43,849 nt of DNA from an uncultured Nitrosomonas sp. (lineage in GTDB: Bacteria > Pseudomonadota > Gammaproteobacteria > Burkholderiales > Nitrosomonadaceae), in the NCBI RefSeq assembly GCF_902826915.1, contig NZ_CADEGP010000018.1, forward strand, positions 1 through 43,849, in the 5' to 3' direction. Below the pieces are notes generated by a model. It saw only the letters and a list, made by a program, of their open reading frames with translations. It had not been told where the DNA came from and ran no database searches. The position numbers and the translations under genes were made by a program. This document shows positions 1-8,600 of the stretch, in pieces. The first letter of the stretch is position 1. Each line of letters opens with the position of its first letter.

Positions 1-60
1 GCATGAATTCCAATATTTATAGGGTCTCCAAGCGTTTTGCAGGACTGACTAAGTAGATAT

Positions 61-216
61 CCACGAGAAACCCGTGGCTCTACATGGCTTCGCCGCACTT
101 CGCGCATTACAATTCCTCACGGAATTGACCAACCAATCTGCACAGCACCTGCTTGCGCAACTGACTGAATTCCTCATTCACCCACAGCTAAAGTCGTGGT
201 GCTCTGTCCTTCGGAC
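61..216. other. Hairpin-rich non-coding stretch, possible IS200/IS605-type end
   Basis: Five short inverted repeats lie within about 155 bases: 61-77 (CCACG/CGTGG arms), 86-94 (GGC/GCC), 111-126 (AATTCC/GGAATT), 182-199 (imperfect CCAC/GTGG stem around GCTAAAG) and 206-216 (GTCC/GGAC). No coding frame is recognisable in positions 1-523. The CCAC...GCTAAAG...GTGG pattern resembles the end hairpins of IS200/IS605 elements and the structured RNA made from tnpB 3' ends, but no tnpA or tnpB remnant is seen, so the assignment is a guess. The stretch lies outside the island, in the chromosome beyond the tRNA-Thr insertion site. Confidence 0.3.
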
Positions 217-523
217 CGCATAAAGGAATTTATTCTACGATGAGCAGATATACGTGTACAGTTGCACGTTGCAAACCAATCCAAATACAACTTCTAAGAA
301 AACATAAAAAAATCTGTGATTTATAACGACAGATGATCTGATTTTTAGTCAGGGGTGCTAGTTATCAAACCAAAAGTCTAAAAAAATCTATTAACTTGTT
401 GATTATAAAAGTTTATATTTATTTGAAGCAAGATTCCGCAACGAGTATGGTTAACATAATGCAAATCGTAAAAACCCACATAGAGATATGCATAAACTAC
501 TGTATTTAATAATAAAACATGAG

Positions 524-571
524 TGGTGCCGACACCAAGAATCGAACTCGGGACCTTCTGATTACAAATCA
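524..571. repeat. Distal attachment-site repeat (tRNA-Thr 3' fragment)
   Basis: These 48 bases are identical to 19076-19123, covering the CCA end, acceptor 3' strand, T arm, variable loop and most of the anticodon stem-loop of tRNA-Thr. The match stops sharply on both sides. The fragment lacks the D arm and the 5' acceptor strand, so it is not a functional tRNA. It is the island-chromosome junction farther from the integrase. Confidence 0.93.
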
Positions 572-804
572 AGTGCAATGAATAACTCACAACACATGAC
601 AACAAACTAAGACAATTATATCAAATAGTTAATGCTTTTCTGTTATTGCCATTTGTTGTGGTTTTTGCTAGTATTTTTTCTGTGAGTGTCCCACTAGTGC
701 CCCATAAAAATATCAAGTCTGATATAGAATTGCGTTTGTTCAAGATGTGTATCATGTTCTAGCCAGCTTAATCATTTTGGTGTGGATTGCATGTTAATAT
801 TTTA
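572..804. promoter_or_regulatory. Non-coding island end with TGCCCCA-type repeats
   Basis: No gene lies between the attachment repeat and the IS1595 element. The stretch has two tandem related copies, agtgtccca at 685-693 and agtgcccca at 696-704. Related TGCCCCA words lie just inside the other island end (19010-19018 and 19021-19028, with the inverse TGGGGCA at 18978-18984). Short repeats flanking both crossover sites are typical arm-type binding sites of tyrosine integrases or their excision factor. That function is inferred from position. Confidence 0.4.
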
Positions 805-1834
805 CCTGATTACGTAGAACCTTCAGCCAGTATTGAACTCGGAATAGATAATACAACTACTGAATCTATAAGGAGAAGGATTATGAGTAAGAACAAAGTC
901 CAATTCCAGAAAGGGTTGAGTTTAACTGATTTCATGGCTGAGTATGGGGATGAGCAGCAGTGTCGAAGTTTTATTTTTAAAGTCCGTTGGCCGCAGGGAT
1001 TTTGTTGTCCTGAATGTGGTTATGATAAATTTTGCGAGATCAAGAGCCGCAAGTGTTTTCAATGTAATCGCTGCCATCATCAAACCTCTTTATTGTCGGG
1101 AACGATTTATGAGCAGACCAAGCTTCCATTAAGCAAATGGTTCTTAGCCAGTTATCTACTTACGCAGCATAAGAATGGTTTATCTGCCTTGACGCTTTCA
1201 CGACAATTGGGTGTTTCGCATAACACTGCTTGGAGTGTCAAACATAAGTTGATGCAAGTTATGTTGGAAAGGGAACGCAGTCAACCCCTGTCAGGTCGGG
1301 TTGAAATGGATGATGCCTACTGGGGTGGAGAAAAGCAAGGCGGCAAAAGAGGAAGAGGCAGTGAAAATAAAACGCCCTTTGTTGCGGCGGTAGAAACCAC
1401 TGAAGAAGGTCAGCCTGTTCGAATAAAAATGCACAAGGTTAAAGGCTTTCGGAAAGAAGAGATTAGACACTGGGGCCAGCAACAGATAGAAAAGGACAGT
1501 CATGTCATTACAGACGGTTTATGGGCCTTTAAAGGCTTGCAGGATATTGGAATCAAGCATGAAGCCATTGTAACAGGAGGTGGCCGTAAAAGCGTCGAGC
1601 TACTGGCGTTTCGCTGGATCAATACCCTGTTGGGCAATGTTAAATCTGCGATGCAAGGAACCTATCATGCGATTCAATCAAAACATCTGCCACGCTATCT
1701 GGCGGAATTTGAATATCGATTTAATCGGGGGTTAAGCTCGATGCGATAGTACCTAGATTGGTTCGTGCATCAGTTCAGACGCCACCCATGCCGGGACGAC
1801 TGCTAAAACTGGCTGAAACTTCTTGGTAATCAGG
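805..1834 (+). mobile_element. Complete IS1595-family insertion sequence
   Basis: Terminal inverted repeats are visible: CCTGATTACGTAGAA at 805-819 and the inverse of CCTGATTACCAAGAA at 1820-1834 (13 of 15 match). They are flanked by an exact 8-base target duplication, ATATTTTA, at 797-804 and 1835-1842. An 8-base duplication and a DDE transposase with an N-terminal zinc ribbon fit the IS1595 (ISXO2-like) family. The element is 1030 bases and carries one gene. The target is non-coding island DNA, so no gene is obviously broken. Confidence 0.88.
883..1829 (+). pseudogene. IS1595-family transposase, frameshifted near the C-terminus
   Basis: The start at 883 follows a good ribosome site (aaggagaagg). 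The N-terminus has a zinc ribbon (CPECG, then CFQCNRC) followed by the IS1595-type DDE domain, with VEMDDAYWGG and VITDGLWAF carrying catalytic Asp residues and RWINTLLGNVKSAM near the third acidic/Asn position. The open frame ends early at 1749. A -1 shift at the G5 run (1727-1731) restores the usual end, VPRLVRASVQTPPMPGRLLK and a stop at 1827-1829 inside the right terminal repeat. One base lost in a G run, a sequencing error, or programmed slippage are all possible. If real, the protein lacks only its last 30 or so residues. Confidence 0.8.
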
Positions 1835-1860
1835 ATATTTTATATCTATACAAACTTGCC

Positions 1861-1877
1861 CACAAAAGCCACAAAAG
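1861..1877 (+). repeat. 17-base island motif CACAAAAGCCACARAAG, copy 1
   Basis: This is one of three copies in the island; the others are 13485-13501 (plus strand) and 18930-18946 (minus strand). Copies 1 and 3 are identical; copy 2 differs at one base. This copy lies in a roughly 250-base non-coding stretch (1835-2082) between the IS1595 element and the cassette-like genes. No copy outside the island was noticed. Its function is unknown; a binding site for an island replication or regulatory protein is a reasonable guess. Confidence 0.6.
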
Positions 1878-2082
1878 TATCACCAATCAAGGTGTCAATG
1901 CCGGAATAAAAATGTACCGGATAGAGCGCCAGAATAGATTACTGTATGCACACGCACCTAAAGTCTTAAGTTCGTAAAAATACTATTCACGAGTAGATTG
2001 TATTGATTGTGGTAAGAAATAAAATCTGAGCCTTGGAAACTATCCGAGTTATTAGGCATTGTGAGTCGCTTCATCATCGCAC

Positions 2083-2349
2083 TCAATAGTTGCTATATGG
2101 ATTTTGATATGGACGCATTGTGTCGGTGTTTAATCCTCTGCTTCTATCACGGAGTATTGACTTACCACCATCCTGACCGATTGATTGGCCACCACCGGGC
2201 CCAATAGAACGTCCACCTCCAGGACCTATAGAGTCACACCCACCGGGGCCGATAGAACCCGGAATACAAACCCGCCAAGCCTGTGCATTTACGTTTGCAG
2301 TAACGTATAACACTAATGCTGCAATTAAAACTATTTTCTTCATCTCCAT
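2083..2349 (-). CDS. Small secreted Gly-Pro-rich repeat protein
   Basis: The 88-residue product starts MEMKKIVLIAALVLYVTANV, a clear signal peptide ending near NAQA, so the mature part is exported. It then has about four degenerate copies of SIGPGGG (GSIGPGGCDSIGPGGGRS and following) and a charged tail, RDRSRGLNTDTMRPYQNP. The ATG at 2349 follows GGGGAGA; an ATG six bases later would also serve. Upstream in-frame codons are ignored because they precede the signal peptide. It sits about 40 bases after the 3' end of an attC-like site, as a cassette gene would. Function is unknown. I have an impression that similar small repeat proteins occur in integron cassettes, which was not checked. Confidence 0.65.
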   Translation of the reverse strand: MEMKKIVLIAALVLYVTANVNAQAWRVCIPGSIGPGGCDSIGPGGGRSIGPGGGQSIGQDGGKSILRDRSRGLNTDTMRPYQNPYSNY

Positions 2350-2650
2350 TCTCCCCGTTATAATGTTGACGTTTGCTAGGCGCTGCACTTAACGCCTCAA
2401 TAATCGACACAACCTTGCTGAGTCCAGCAAAGAACACGCGTAATTGATTAACTTGTAAGTATTTCTGTCTGACCACTCCGCATCTAACCAAGCGCAAAGT
2501 TCTGTAATGTGTCCGTTCAAAGGGGACAACTCCATTCGGCTGGTCGAACAACATCTTGATATCTGCATGCGTCTCGCATGAACTCAGCTTCACAGATCCT
2601 ACATTTAGAGTTGCCTGAAGTCCATTAACTGCCTCCATCGGATCGGTCAT
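2234..2650 (-). CDS. Hypothetical cassette-like protein, 3' end probably run-on
   Basis: The first 85 or so residues (MTDPMEAVNGLQATLNVG and on) look like a coherent small folded protein with alternating beta-type stretches. No family was recognised. The frame then runs through an attC-like site (2387-2460) and overlaps the start of the secreted repeat protein in another frame by over 100 bases, which is unlikely for an intact gene. I infer that the original stop was lost or that the cassette boundary moved, and that the last 50 or so residues are not native. The start at 2650 lies 38 bases after the R' box of the upstream attC-like site, the usual cassette layout. Confidence 0.42.
   Translation of the reverse strand: MTDPMEAVNGLQATLNVGSVKLSSCETHADIKMLFDQPNGVVPFERTHYRTLRLVRCGVVRQKYLQVNQLRVFFAGLSKVVSIIEALSAAPSKRQHYNGENGDEENSFNCSISVIRYCKRKCTGLAGLYSGFYRPRWV
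2387..2460 (-). repeat. attC-like recombination site 2 (weaker)
   Basis: Read on the minus strand, the site ends in GTTAAGT, which fits the integron R' box GTTRRRY, and begins with ACTTACA, a 5-of-7 match to its complement. A perfect hairpin, TTGCTG/CAGCAA (2415-2430), sits almost exactly at the centre, and the arms between can pair with bulged bases. Imperfect symmetry with unpaired bases is typical of attC, but the R'' box is poor and the site overlaps an open frame, so this is less certain than the site at 2688. Confidence 0.4.
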
Positions 2651-2687
2651 ATTTTCTTCCCGTTTGTAGCTAACTCGCGACTGCGAT

Positions 2688-2744
2688 ACCTAACGTCAAC
2701 CCTTATCGGCGCAGCCAATGCAAGCATCCGCTGGAACGTTATGT
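2688..2744 (-). repeat. attC-like integron recombination site 1
   Basis: On the minus strand the 57-base site starts ACATAAC and ends GTTAGGT. The latter matches the R' consensus GTTRRRY exactly, and the former pairs with it at 6 of 7 positions. The centre folds as CAGC-GATGC / GCATT-GCTG around a TT turn, with a mismatch between the stem blocks. Size and structure fit a short attC. It lies 15 bases after the stop of the 201-residue gene and 38 bases before the next start, the spacing seen in cassettes. No integron integrase is present. Confidence 0.6.
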
Positions 2745-2758
2745 TAGTGAAACTTTCT

Positions 2759-3364
2759 CTAGAAAATCAAGATATTTTCAACCCACCTGGCGGCCAATTT
2801 GCGCGTTTCATCGAGTTTAACTGGCTCTGCGCTTCTGAGAAAGCGAATGGCTTCGCCCCTATGCCGACCTTGCTGAATAGTTAGGGAGTTTGCCATTCTT
2901 CCCATATCATTCCACTCATCTCTCGTGATGCCTAACTGTGCAATTGCAGCATTCTCTGAACTAAAATTTTTGGAAAGTGCATCGCGAATTTCGTACAAAT
3001 GCACCAACTCATTTTTAGGATCGCTCACAGACAGCTGATAACTTTTGAGCATATGGTCGAGAGTTGCATCACATGCTCTATGCTTATAAACTAAGGCGGC
3101 AAACTTACTTTGATTATCGAGACGCTTTTTTTTGTCTAAAATAACATTCTCGTCTTTATCATGAACAATTAAATCAACTGCTCCAGCGATCACAGTCATT
3201 ACGAAAGAATCTAACTCTACAAAGTGATGCTTACTACCATCTTCTTGAATGTCGGAACGAGATGCTTTGCTCAATTTGAAACTGCGGTGCGTCATTATTT
3301 GAACAGCATGCAACCTGCTTTCTATTTTACGAGTTAATTCATTACTAATATCTTGCTTTTTCAA
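2759..3364 (-). CDS. Hypothetical protein, 201 residues, coupled to an upstream small gene
   Basis: No family was recognised. The product is soluble, with no signal peptide or membrane segment. It is charged and mostly helical in appearance, with a segment LDSFVMTVIAGAVDLIVHD near residues 51-69 that may form a hydrophobic core. The frame opens with TTG at 3364, inside the 3' end of the preceding 54-residue gene (20-base overlap), which suggests translational coupling; no strong ribosome site is seen. The stop lies 15 bases before attC-like site 1, so this gene could be the body of an integron cassette or the tail of the restriction-modification operon. Confidence 0.6.
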   Translation of the reverse strand: MKKQDISNELTRKIESRLHAVQIMTHRSFKLSKASRSDIQEDGSKHHFVELDSFVMTVIAGAVDLIVHDKDENVILDKKKRLDNQSKFAALVYKHRACDATLDHMLKSYQLSVSDPKNELVHLYEIRDALSKNFSSENAAIAQLGITRDEWNDMGRMANSLTIQQGRHRGEAIRFLRSAEPVKLDETRKLAARWVENILIF

Positions 3365-3509
3365 GAAATAATTTAGGAGTAACGTTTGCTAGCGCAACCC
3401 CATCCTTGATTTCGAGAGTTCCCCCTTCAAATTCAATTGAAATCGGTTCCTCCAAATAATCTTCGGGAGAATAACTCCACTCCAATTGAACCGTTATAAA
3501 TTTACTCAT
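3345..3509 (-). CDS. Small hypothetical protein (54 residues)
   Basis: The frame begins MSKFITVQLEWSYSPEDYLE and ends FLEKARY, overlapping the next gene by 20 bases. It is acidic, with beta-type alternation in the middle (ISIEFEGGTLEIKDG). The ATG at 3509 lies 28 bases after the stop of the pre-insertion hydrolase gene (3537), so before the IS4 insertion this may have been the next gene in the restriction-modification operon. The overlap with the 201-residue gene suggests the two proteins act together. No family recognised. Confidence 0.5.
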   Translation of the reverse strand: MSKFITVQLEWSYSPEDYLEEPISIEFEGGTLEIKDGVALANVTPKLFLEKARY

Positions 3510-3536
3510 GCCGTTATTTCACAAATAGATAATTAT

Positions 3537-3629
3537 TTATTTTTTGCATATCTTCCATGTCTTTGGAATTAAACGCAACAGTATTGTTATGTTTATATGA
3601 TCAGATATCTGAGCAAGTGCATAATAACC
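3537..3629 (-). pseudogene. Severed 3' end of the YgjP-type hydrolase gene
   Basis: If the IS4-family element and one 9-base target copy are removed, the hydrolase frame continues from ...HEDWGYY into ALAQISDHINITILLRLIPK and stops at 3537-3539. This restores about 27 native C-terminal residues. The fragment is now separated from its gene by 1.27 kb and has no start of its own. Confidence 0.8.
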
Positions 3630-4903
3630 CACTACTGTCCCGTTAACATCTAATTGAGGCGGCCTGATTCAGCTTAAATTGGTATAATAAGTTTGCTTAT
3701 AACTTGTTGAACCGATATAGGAAATCAGGCCATGTCACATTATAATACGATCTTTTCACAAATACTAAAATTTGTACCGAGACATGAGTTTGAGACTCTG
3801 GCAAAAGAACATCATTCAGGTCGTTCATTCCGCACTGCATCTAGATGGTCGCAGTTTGTGACCTTGGCGATGGCACAATTGGCAGGACGGAAGAGCTTGC
3901 GAGATATTGTTGAAAATATCTCAGTCCAGGCGCATCGTCTCTATCATCTGGGTAGTGTGAAGTTGACGCGTTCCAACTTGTCTCGCATCAACGAAGATAA
4001 ACCTTATGCGTTATATGAGTCCCTGGCGGGAAAGTTATTAAGTCGTTGCCAGGGAATGACACCAGGCCACAATTTTCGCTTCAAGAACCCACTCTATTCA
4101 TTGGATACTTCTACCATAGACCTTTGTTTGTCGGTCTTTCCGTGGGCAAATTTTCGCACGACAAAAAGCGCCATTAAGCTTCATGTCGGATTGAATCACA
4201 GCGGCTATCTTCCTGAGTTTGTCGCCATTACGGAAGGCAAGACCAGTGATGTTGAGATTGGCCGTACACTGCAATTTCCCCATGGTAGCATTGTAGCTGT
4301 TGACAGGGGGTACTGCGATTACGGTTGGTACAACCAATTGACAGAGAAAAAGATATTCTTTATTACTCGCCTCAAATCCAACACTAAATTCAAGGTTGTC
4401 AGTCGTGAGCCGGTCTTGAAGTACAAAGGATTGAGCAGTGATCAAATCATCAAGTTCACTGGTTTGAAGTCAGCAAAAGAATGCCCAACTCAGCTGCGGC
4501 GTATCGGTTACCGAGACAAAGAAACCGGCAAACATTATGTGTTTCTAACCAACAATTTCAAGTTATCAGCCAAAACCATTGCTAATATCTATAAGGCACG
4601 CTGGCAGGTAGAGTTGTTCTTCAAATGGATTAAACAGAATCTGAAAATCAAGACTTTTGTTGGGACAAGCAAGAATGCAGTCATGACTCAGGTTTGGATC
4701 GCTGTATGCGTATATTTGCTATTAGCATTCATCAAATTTCAGTCAAAAATGAGCAAAAGCATGCAACAAATTCTGCGATTATTGCAGCTCAATTTGTTTG
4801 AAAAACGTGACCTCATGGCTTTATTGCGTGGGGATTCACTCATAGATGAAAATGCTAACAATTACCAGATGGACTTGGTGTGAAAGTTAACGGGACAGTA
4901 GTG
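3630..4903 (+). mobile_element. Complete IS4-family insertion sequence
   Basis: Perfect 18-base terminal inverted repeats, CACTACTGTCCCGTTAAC at 3630-3647 and its inverse at 4886-4903, are flanked by an exact 9-base target duplication ATAATAACC (3621-3629 and 4904-4912). The element is 1274 bases with one intact transposase gene. Perfect ends, intact target duplication and an open transposase frame suggest a recent insertion. It landed in the 3' end of the hydrolase gene, reading opposite to it. Confidence 0.95.
3732..4883 (+). CDS. IS4-family transposase
   Basis: This 383-residue DDE transposase catalyses cut-and-paste movement of its element. An N-terminal DNA-binding region (about 1-110, with RSFRTASRWSQFVTLAMAQL) is followed by the RNase H-like domain: first Asp in YSLDTSTIDL, second in VAVDRGYCDY, and Glu in the Y-x2-R-x3-E-x6-K signature (YKARWQVELFFKWIK) that defines the IS4 group. 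The length is normal and no frameshift is seen. A start at 3732 gives the full N-terminus. Confidence 0.93.
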   Translation: MSHYNTIFSQILKFVPRHEFETLAKEHHSGRSFRTASRWSQFVTLAMAQLAGRKSLRDIVENISVQAHRLYHLGSVKLTRSNLSRINEDKPYALYESLAGKLLSRCQGMTPGHNFRFKNPLYSLDTSTIDLCLSVFPWANFRTTKSAIKLHVGLNHSGYLPEFVAITEGKTSDVEIGRTLQFPHGSIVAVDRGYCDYGWYNQLTEKKIFFITRLKSNTKFKVVSREPVLKYKGLSSDQIIKFTGLKSAKECPTQLRRIGYRDKETGKHYVFLTNNFKLSAKTIANIYKARWQVELFFKWIKQNLKIKTFVGTSKNAVMTQVWIAVCVYLLLAFIKFQSKMSKSMQQILRLLQLNLFEKRDLMALLRGDSLIDENANNYQMDLV

Positions 4904-5632
4904 ATAATAACCCCAATCCTCATGAGCCAACGGTTCATTCTTTAGCAAATCTCTACTCTGCCGCCAATTAGGTAAAAATTTGCCCATAAGACATTTGAAG
5001 TTGTCATTATGGAGTCTCTCGTGCAAATGAACGAGTTCATGGACAACAATATATTCAAGGCATTCTGGCGTTTTTTTGGCGAGTTCTAAATTGATCCATA
5101 TCCGGCGATCAGTAATATTGCAGCTTCCCCATTTTGTTTTCATTTTCTTAACACCCCAACTATTGGCTTCTTTGCCAACTATTGGCTGCCATTTGTTTAA
5201 AAGCTGAGGGATAACTTTCTTGATTTGGCGGCGATACCAGTTATTTAGCACTAAAGCCCGATTCTCCTTACTTGTCCCAGAAGAAACATGCAGAATCATT
5301 CTTGAATTGTTTTTCAGAGACAAATCATGCTTTCCCTGGCGTTCAACAACCTCAAGTATGTAACGTTTCCCTTGATAATAATGGCTTTCTCCTGAAACAT
5401 ATTCACGCTCAGTTTGGCGAGGCTGCTTCTTGAATTCTTCCTGACGCTTTTTTATCCATGACAAGCGCGAGACGATGGCAAGACGTACATTTTCATTTGT
5501 AATATGCCTAGGAACTGAGACTCGAACACTACCTTCAGGAGGGTAGACAGCAAGATGTATGTTCTTGATATTTTTCCGAACAATTTCAACGGGAATATCA
5601 GAAACTGTGATGAACTGACTAGCGATATTCAT
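4862..5632 (-). CDS. YgjP-type metal-dependent hydrolase (SprT/M48-like), C-terminus replaced by IS
   Basis: This is a zinc metallopeptidase-like protein of the YgjP/DUF45 group, often found beside type I restriction genes. It shows the WGSC motif (KTKWGSCN) and the zinc-binding HELVHLHERLH near residue 205, whose Glu is the catalytic base. The start overlaps the hsdR stop by 14 bases, so it is the fourth gene of the restriction operon. The IS4-family insertion removed about 27 C-terminal residues and added nine or ten IS-encoded ones (CPVNFHTKSIW) before a stop at 4862. The catalytic region is intact, so it may still work. Its role in the operon is not established. Confidence 0.85.
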   Translation of the reverse strand: MNIASQFITVSDIPVEIVRKNIKNIHLAVYPPEGSVRVSVPRHITNENVRLAIVSRLSWIKKRQEEFKKQPRQTEREYVSGESHYYQGKRYILEVVERQGKHDLSLKNNSRMILHVSSGTSKENRALVLNNWYRRQIKKVIPQLLNKWQPIVGKEANSWGVKKMKTKWGSCNITDRRIWINLELAKKTPECLEYIVVHELVHLHERLHNDNFKCLMGKFLPNWRQSRDLLKNEPLAHEDWGYYHYCPVNFHTKSIW

Positions 5633-8600
5633 ATTGATTTTTCACCAACTCAAATATTACTTCAAGTAGGCTATCATCGTCTAATTCTTTACTGATTGCC
5701 TTAGCGACCTCACGCTCCTTTATCCGGTTTCCTACCCAATCAGCTTTTTTTGTATGCCTCACAGCAGTATCGATCTGAAGTGCCAATGTTTCATTCTTTT
5801 CCAAATTATCATAGAGTGCCTTTTTAGCAGGCGTATTGATTGGGCTCGGATAGGCTGAAGGATCAATCCCTCCAGCATTAACAACCTGAATGGACAGTTC
5901 TTTTACTTTTTCCAGATATTCTTTGTAATCAATGGCCTGTTGCCTGCGTTCTTCGATAAGCGCATCGAGTAACTCGGACATTTTTTCATAGTATTTTGGA
6001 TTAACAGCCTGCTCATCAATGATAACTTTGCGCATATTGTTTCCAATAGTTTCAGCCATCGTTTCTTCATTTGCCTTCATAGATGCAGGCATTGAATCAA
6101 GGGCACCTAAACCTTTTTGCACGATTAAATCGATTAGGCCAAGTTCTTCAAAATCCGCAATCACTTCACTGCCTTCAGCACGAATATACGTATCCAGTAA
6201 ATGACGCATGGCAGGCTCATAAAGCTTCATGTCAACATAATCACCACTTGCCAGCTTAATTTCTTCGCGAATTTTATTGAAACGTTCAACTTCCTGCTTG
6301 ATTTTTGCTGCTTGCTCAGCCGTATAACCTGCATCCTCCAATTCATTAGCAAGGTTCGCGTAGTCTCTTAGTAAACTTGCCACAGATTTGTAAAGAGTAA
6401 GCCGTTTTGCCTCATTAGCGCGTAGATCATCGGGTTTTGCAGTATCACCACAAAAATAATGAATATATTCTTTCTGACCTTTAGGCTCTAATACCGGTTC
6501 GCATAACGCTTTAACGGTTTCTCTTGCTTCCTCTAATTTTTCCTTTGCTTTTTCCAGTCGGTCAGACAGCAATCCGGCAACATCTGAGGCTTCATAAGCA
6601 TCAAAAGCACCGCTGGTGTAATCACCGATAGCACCTTCAAGACGGTGAAACAGGTCTTTATAGTCAATAATATAGCCATATTCCTTGTCTTCACCATCAA
6701 GACGATTAACACGGCAGATTGCTTGGAACAGACCATGATCGCGCATTTCCTTATCGATATACAGATATGTCGCGGATGGCGCATCAAATCCAGTCAATAG
6801 CTTATCGACCACGATAAGAAGGCGCATTTGCCCAGGCTCTTCTATAAATTTCTTCTTAACCTGTTTTTCAAATTCTTCCACCATATACATGGCTTCGTCT
6901 TCAGGCTTTTCAAAATACTGCGCCAACATGCGGCGGTATATTTCATATTTACGAAGTTTTTCAGTCAGACCTTCGCCAGATTCTTCGCCTTTTATATCAG
7001 CGGGTGAAGGTTGATAGCTCGTAATAATGGCGCATTTCCCAGAGAAATCTGTTTTATTAAAAATCTCAAAAACCTTACAGGCCTGATAGATACTGGAGCA
7101 AACAAGCATTGCATTGCCACGGCCATCCATAAGCCTTGGCTTGGTCTCCATATCCATCAAAATATCGTTGACGATTTGCTCTAGCCTGTCCTGACTGGAC
7201 AGTACTTTTTGCATCGTGCCCCATTTCAGTTTGAGCTGAGCCCTCGCCATATCTGAAAGGCCTTTGGTTTTCAGATCAAACCACTGATCGACTTTCTTTT
7301 GGGATGTTACATATTGATCGATATCCCGTGCTTCATAACGAAGATCCAGAACCACACCATCGGCCACCGCTTCATCGAATTTATAGGTATGAATAAAACT
7401 GCCGAATATCTCGATACTTTTTTTCTTATCCGCTTTGAGTAAAGGCGTACCTGTAAAACCAACAAACATGGCATTGGGTAAAATGGCTTTCATGGCCTCA
7501 TGCAGCTTGCCTGACTGCGTGCGGTGACATTCATCGACAAAGACAAAAATATTGCCCTTGGCGCTAAAATCTGAAGGGATGCTTGCTTTCAATTCATTGA
7601 TAAAATCATCGGCGTTTTTATCATTTTCATCTTCCGATTGCCTGCCAAATTTATGAACCAGAGAACAAATAAGCCACGTGTTTGTTTGGTTTAACGTGCC
7701 GATTAAATCAGCGCCGCTTTTACTGCGGTAGATTTGTTCGTTAACACCGGTGAAGACTTTCTCAATCTGGTCATCCAGCTCAGTTCTATCCGTTACCACC
7801 AAAACACGCGCACCCTCAACATTTTCGCGTATCCATTTGGCCAGCCACACCATGGTCAAGCTTTTGCCTGATCCTTGTGTATGCCAGATAATGCCGCCCT
7901 CTTTACGCTTCACATGCTCCTGAGCGGCTTTGGTTCCAAAATACTGATTATGGCGGCAGGTCTTTTTAACACCCGCATCAAACACGATGAAGTTATGAAT
8001 AATTTCTAAGAGGCGTTCTTTACTGCACATTCTGCTAATATGAAAATCAAGCGGATTTCCGAAAGAATTATCAAATTCTTCCTTCCATTGATAATAGTGC
8101 TTTTCTGATGTTTCGATGGTTCCGTAACGAAGCCCTTCAGTGTCATTACCGGCCATCACAAGCTGCATCGTGGTGAAGAAATTACGAATGAAAGCTTTTT
8201 TCTGATTATCCAGATTCTGGCGAATTCCTTCGCCCACAGATACGCTGGAGCGTTTAAGCTCGACAACACCAAGGGCAATACCATTCACGTAAAGAACAAG
8301 ATCAGGGCGTTTTTTATTTTCACCCTTGATTGAGACTTCCTCTGCGATAGCAAAGTGGTTGTTAAGCGGATTATCCCAGTCGATCAACCAAACAGTTTTA
8401 TTCTGCTCCCCAGCACCTTCTTTAACTTTAACGCCATAGCGCAGCAGGCTATAGACCTCCTTGTTTGCCTCATAAAGATGTTTGCCATCGCCTAAGGCAC
8501 TGGCCAGTTCCAAAGTACGGAAAGTTCTATTAATGAGGGCGTCACTAACCCTGCGACCAGACAGCCATTTGCTGAGCAGTCCTTTTTCAATATTGCTGTT

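Noticed and set aside
378..605. 75-residue open frame across the distal attachment repeat
   Set aside because: It reads through the tRNA fragment and lacks a ribosome site; a chance frame.
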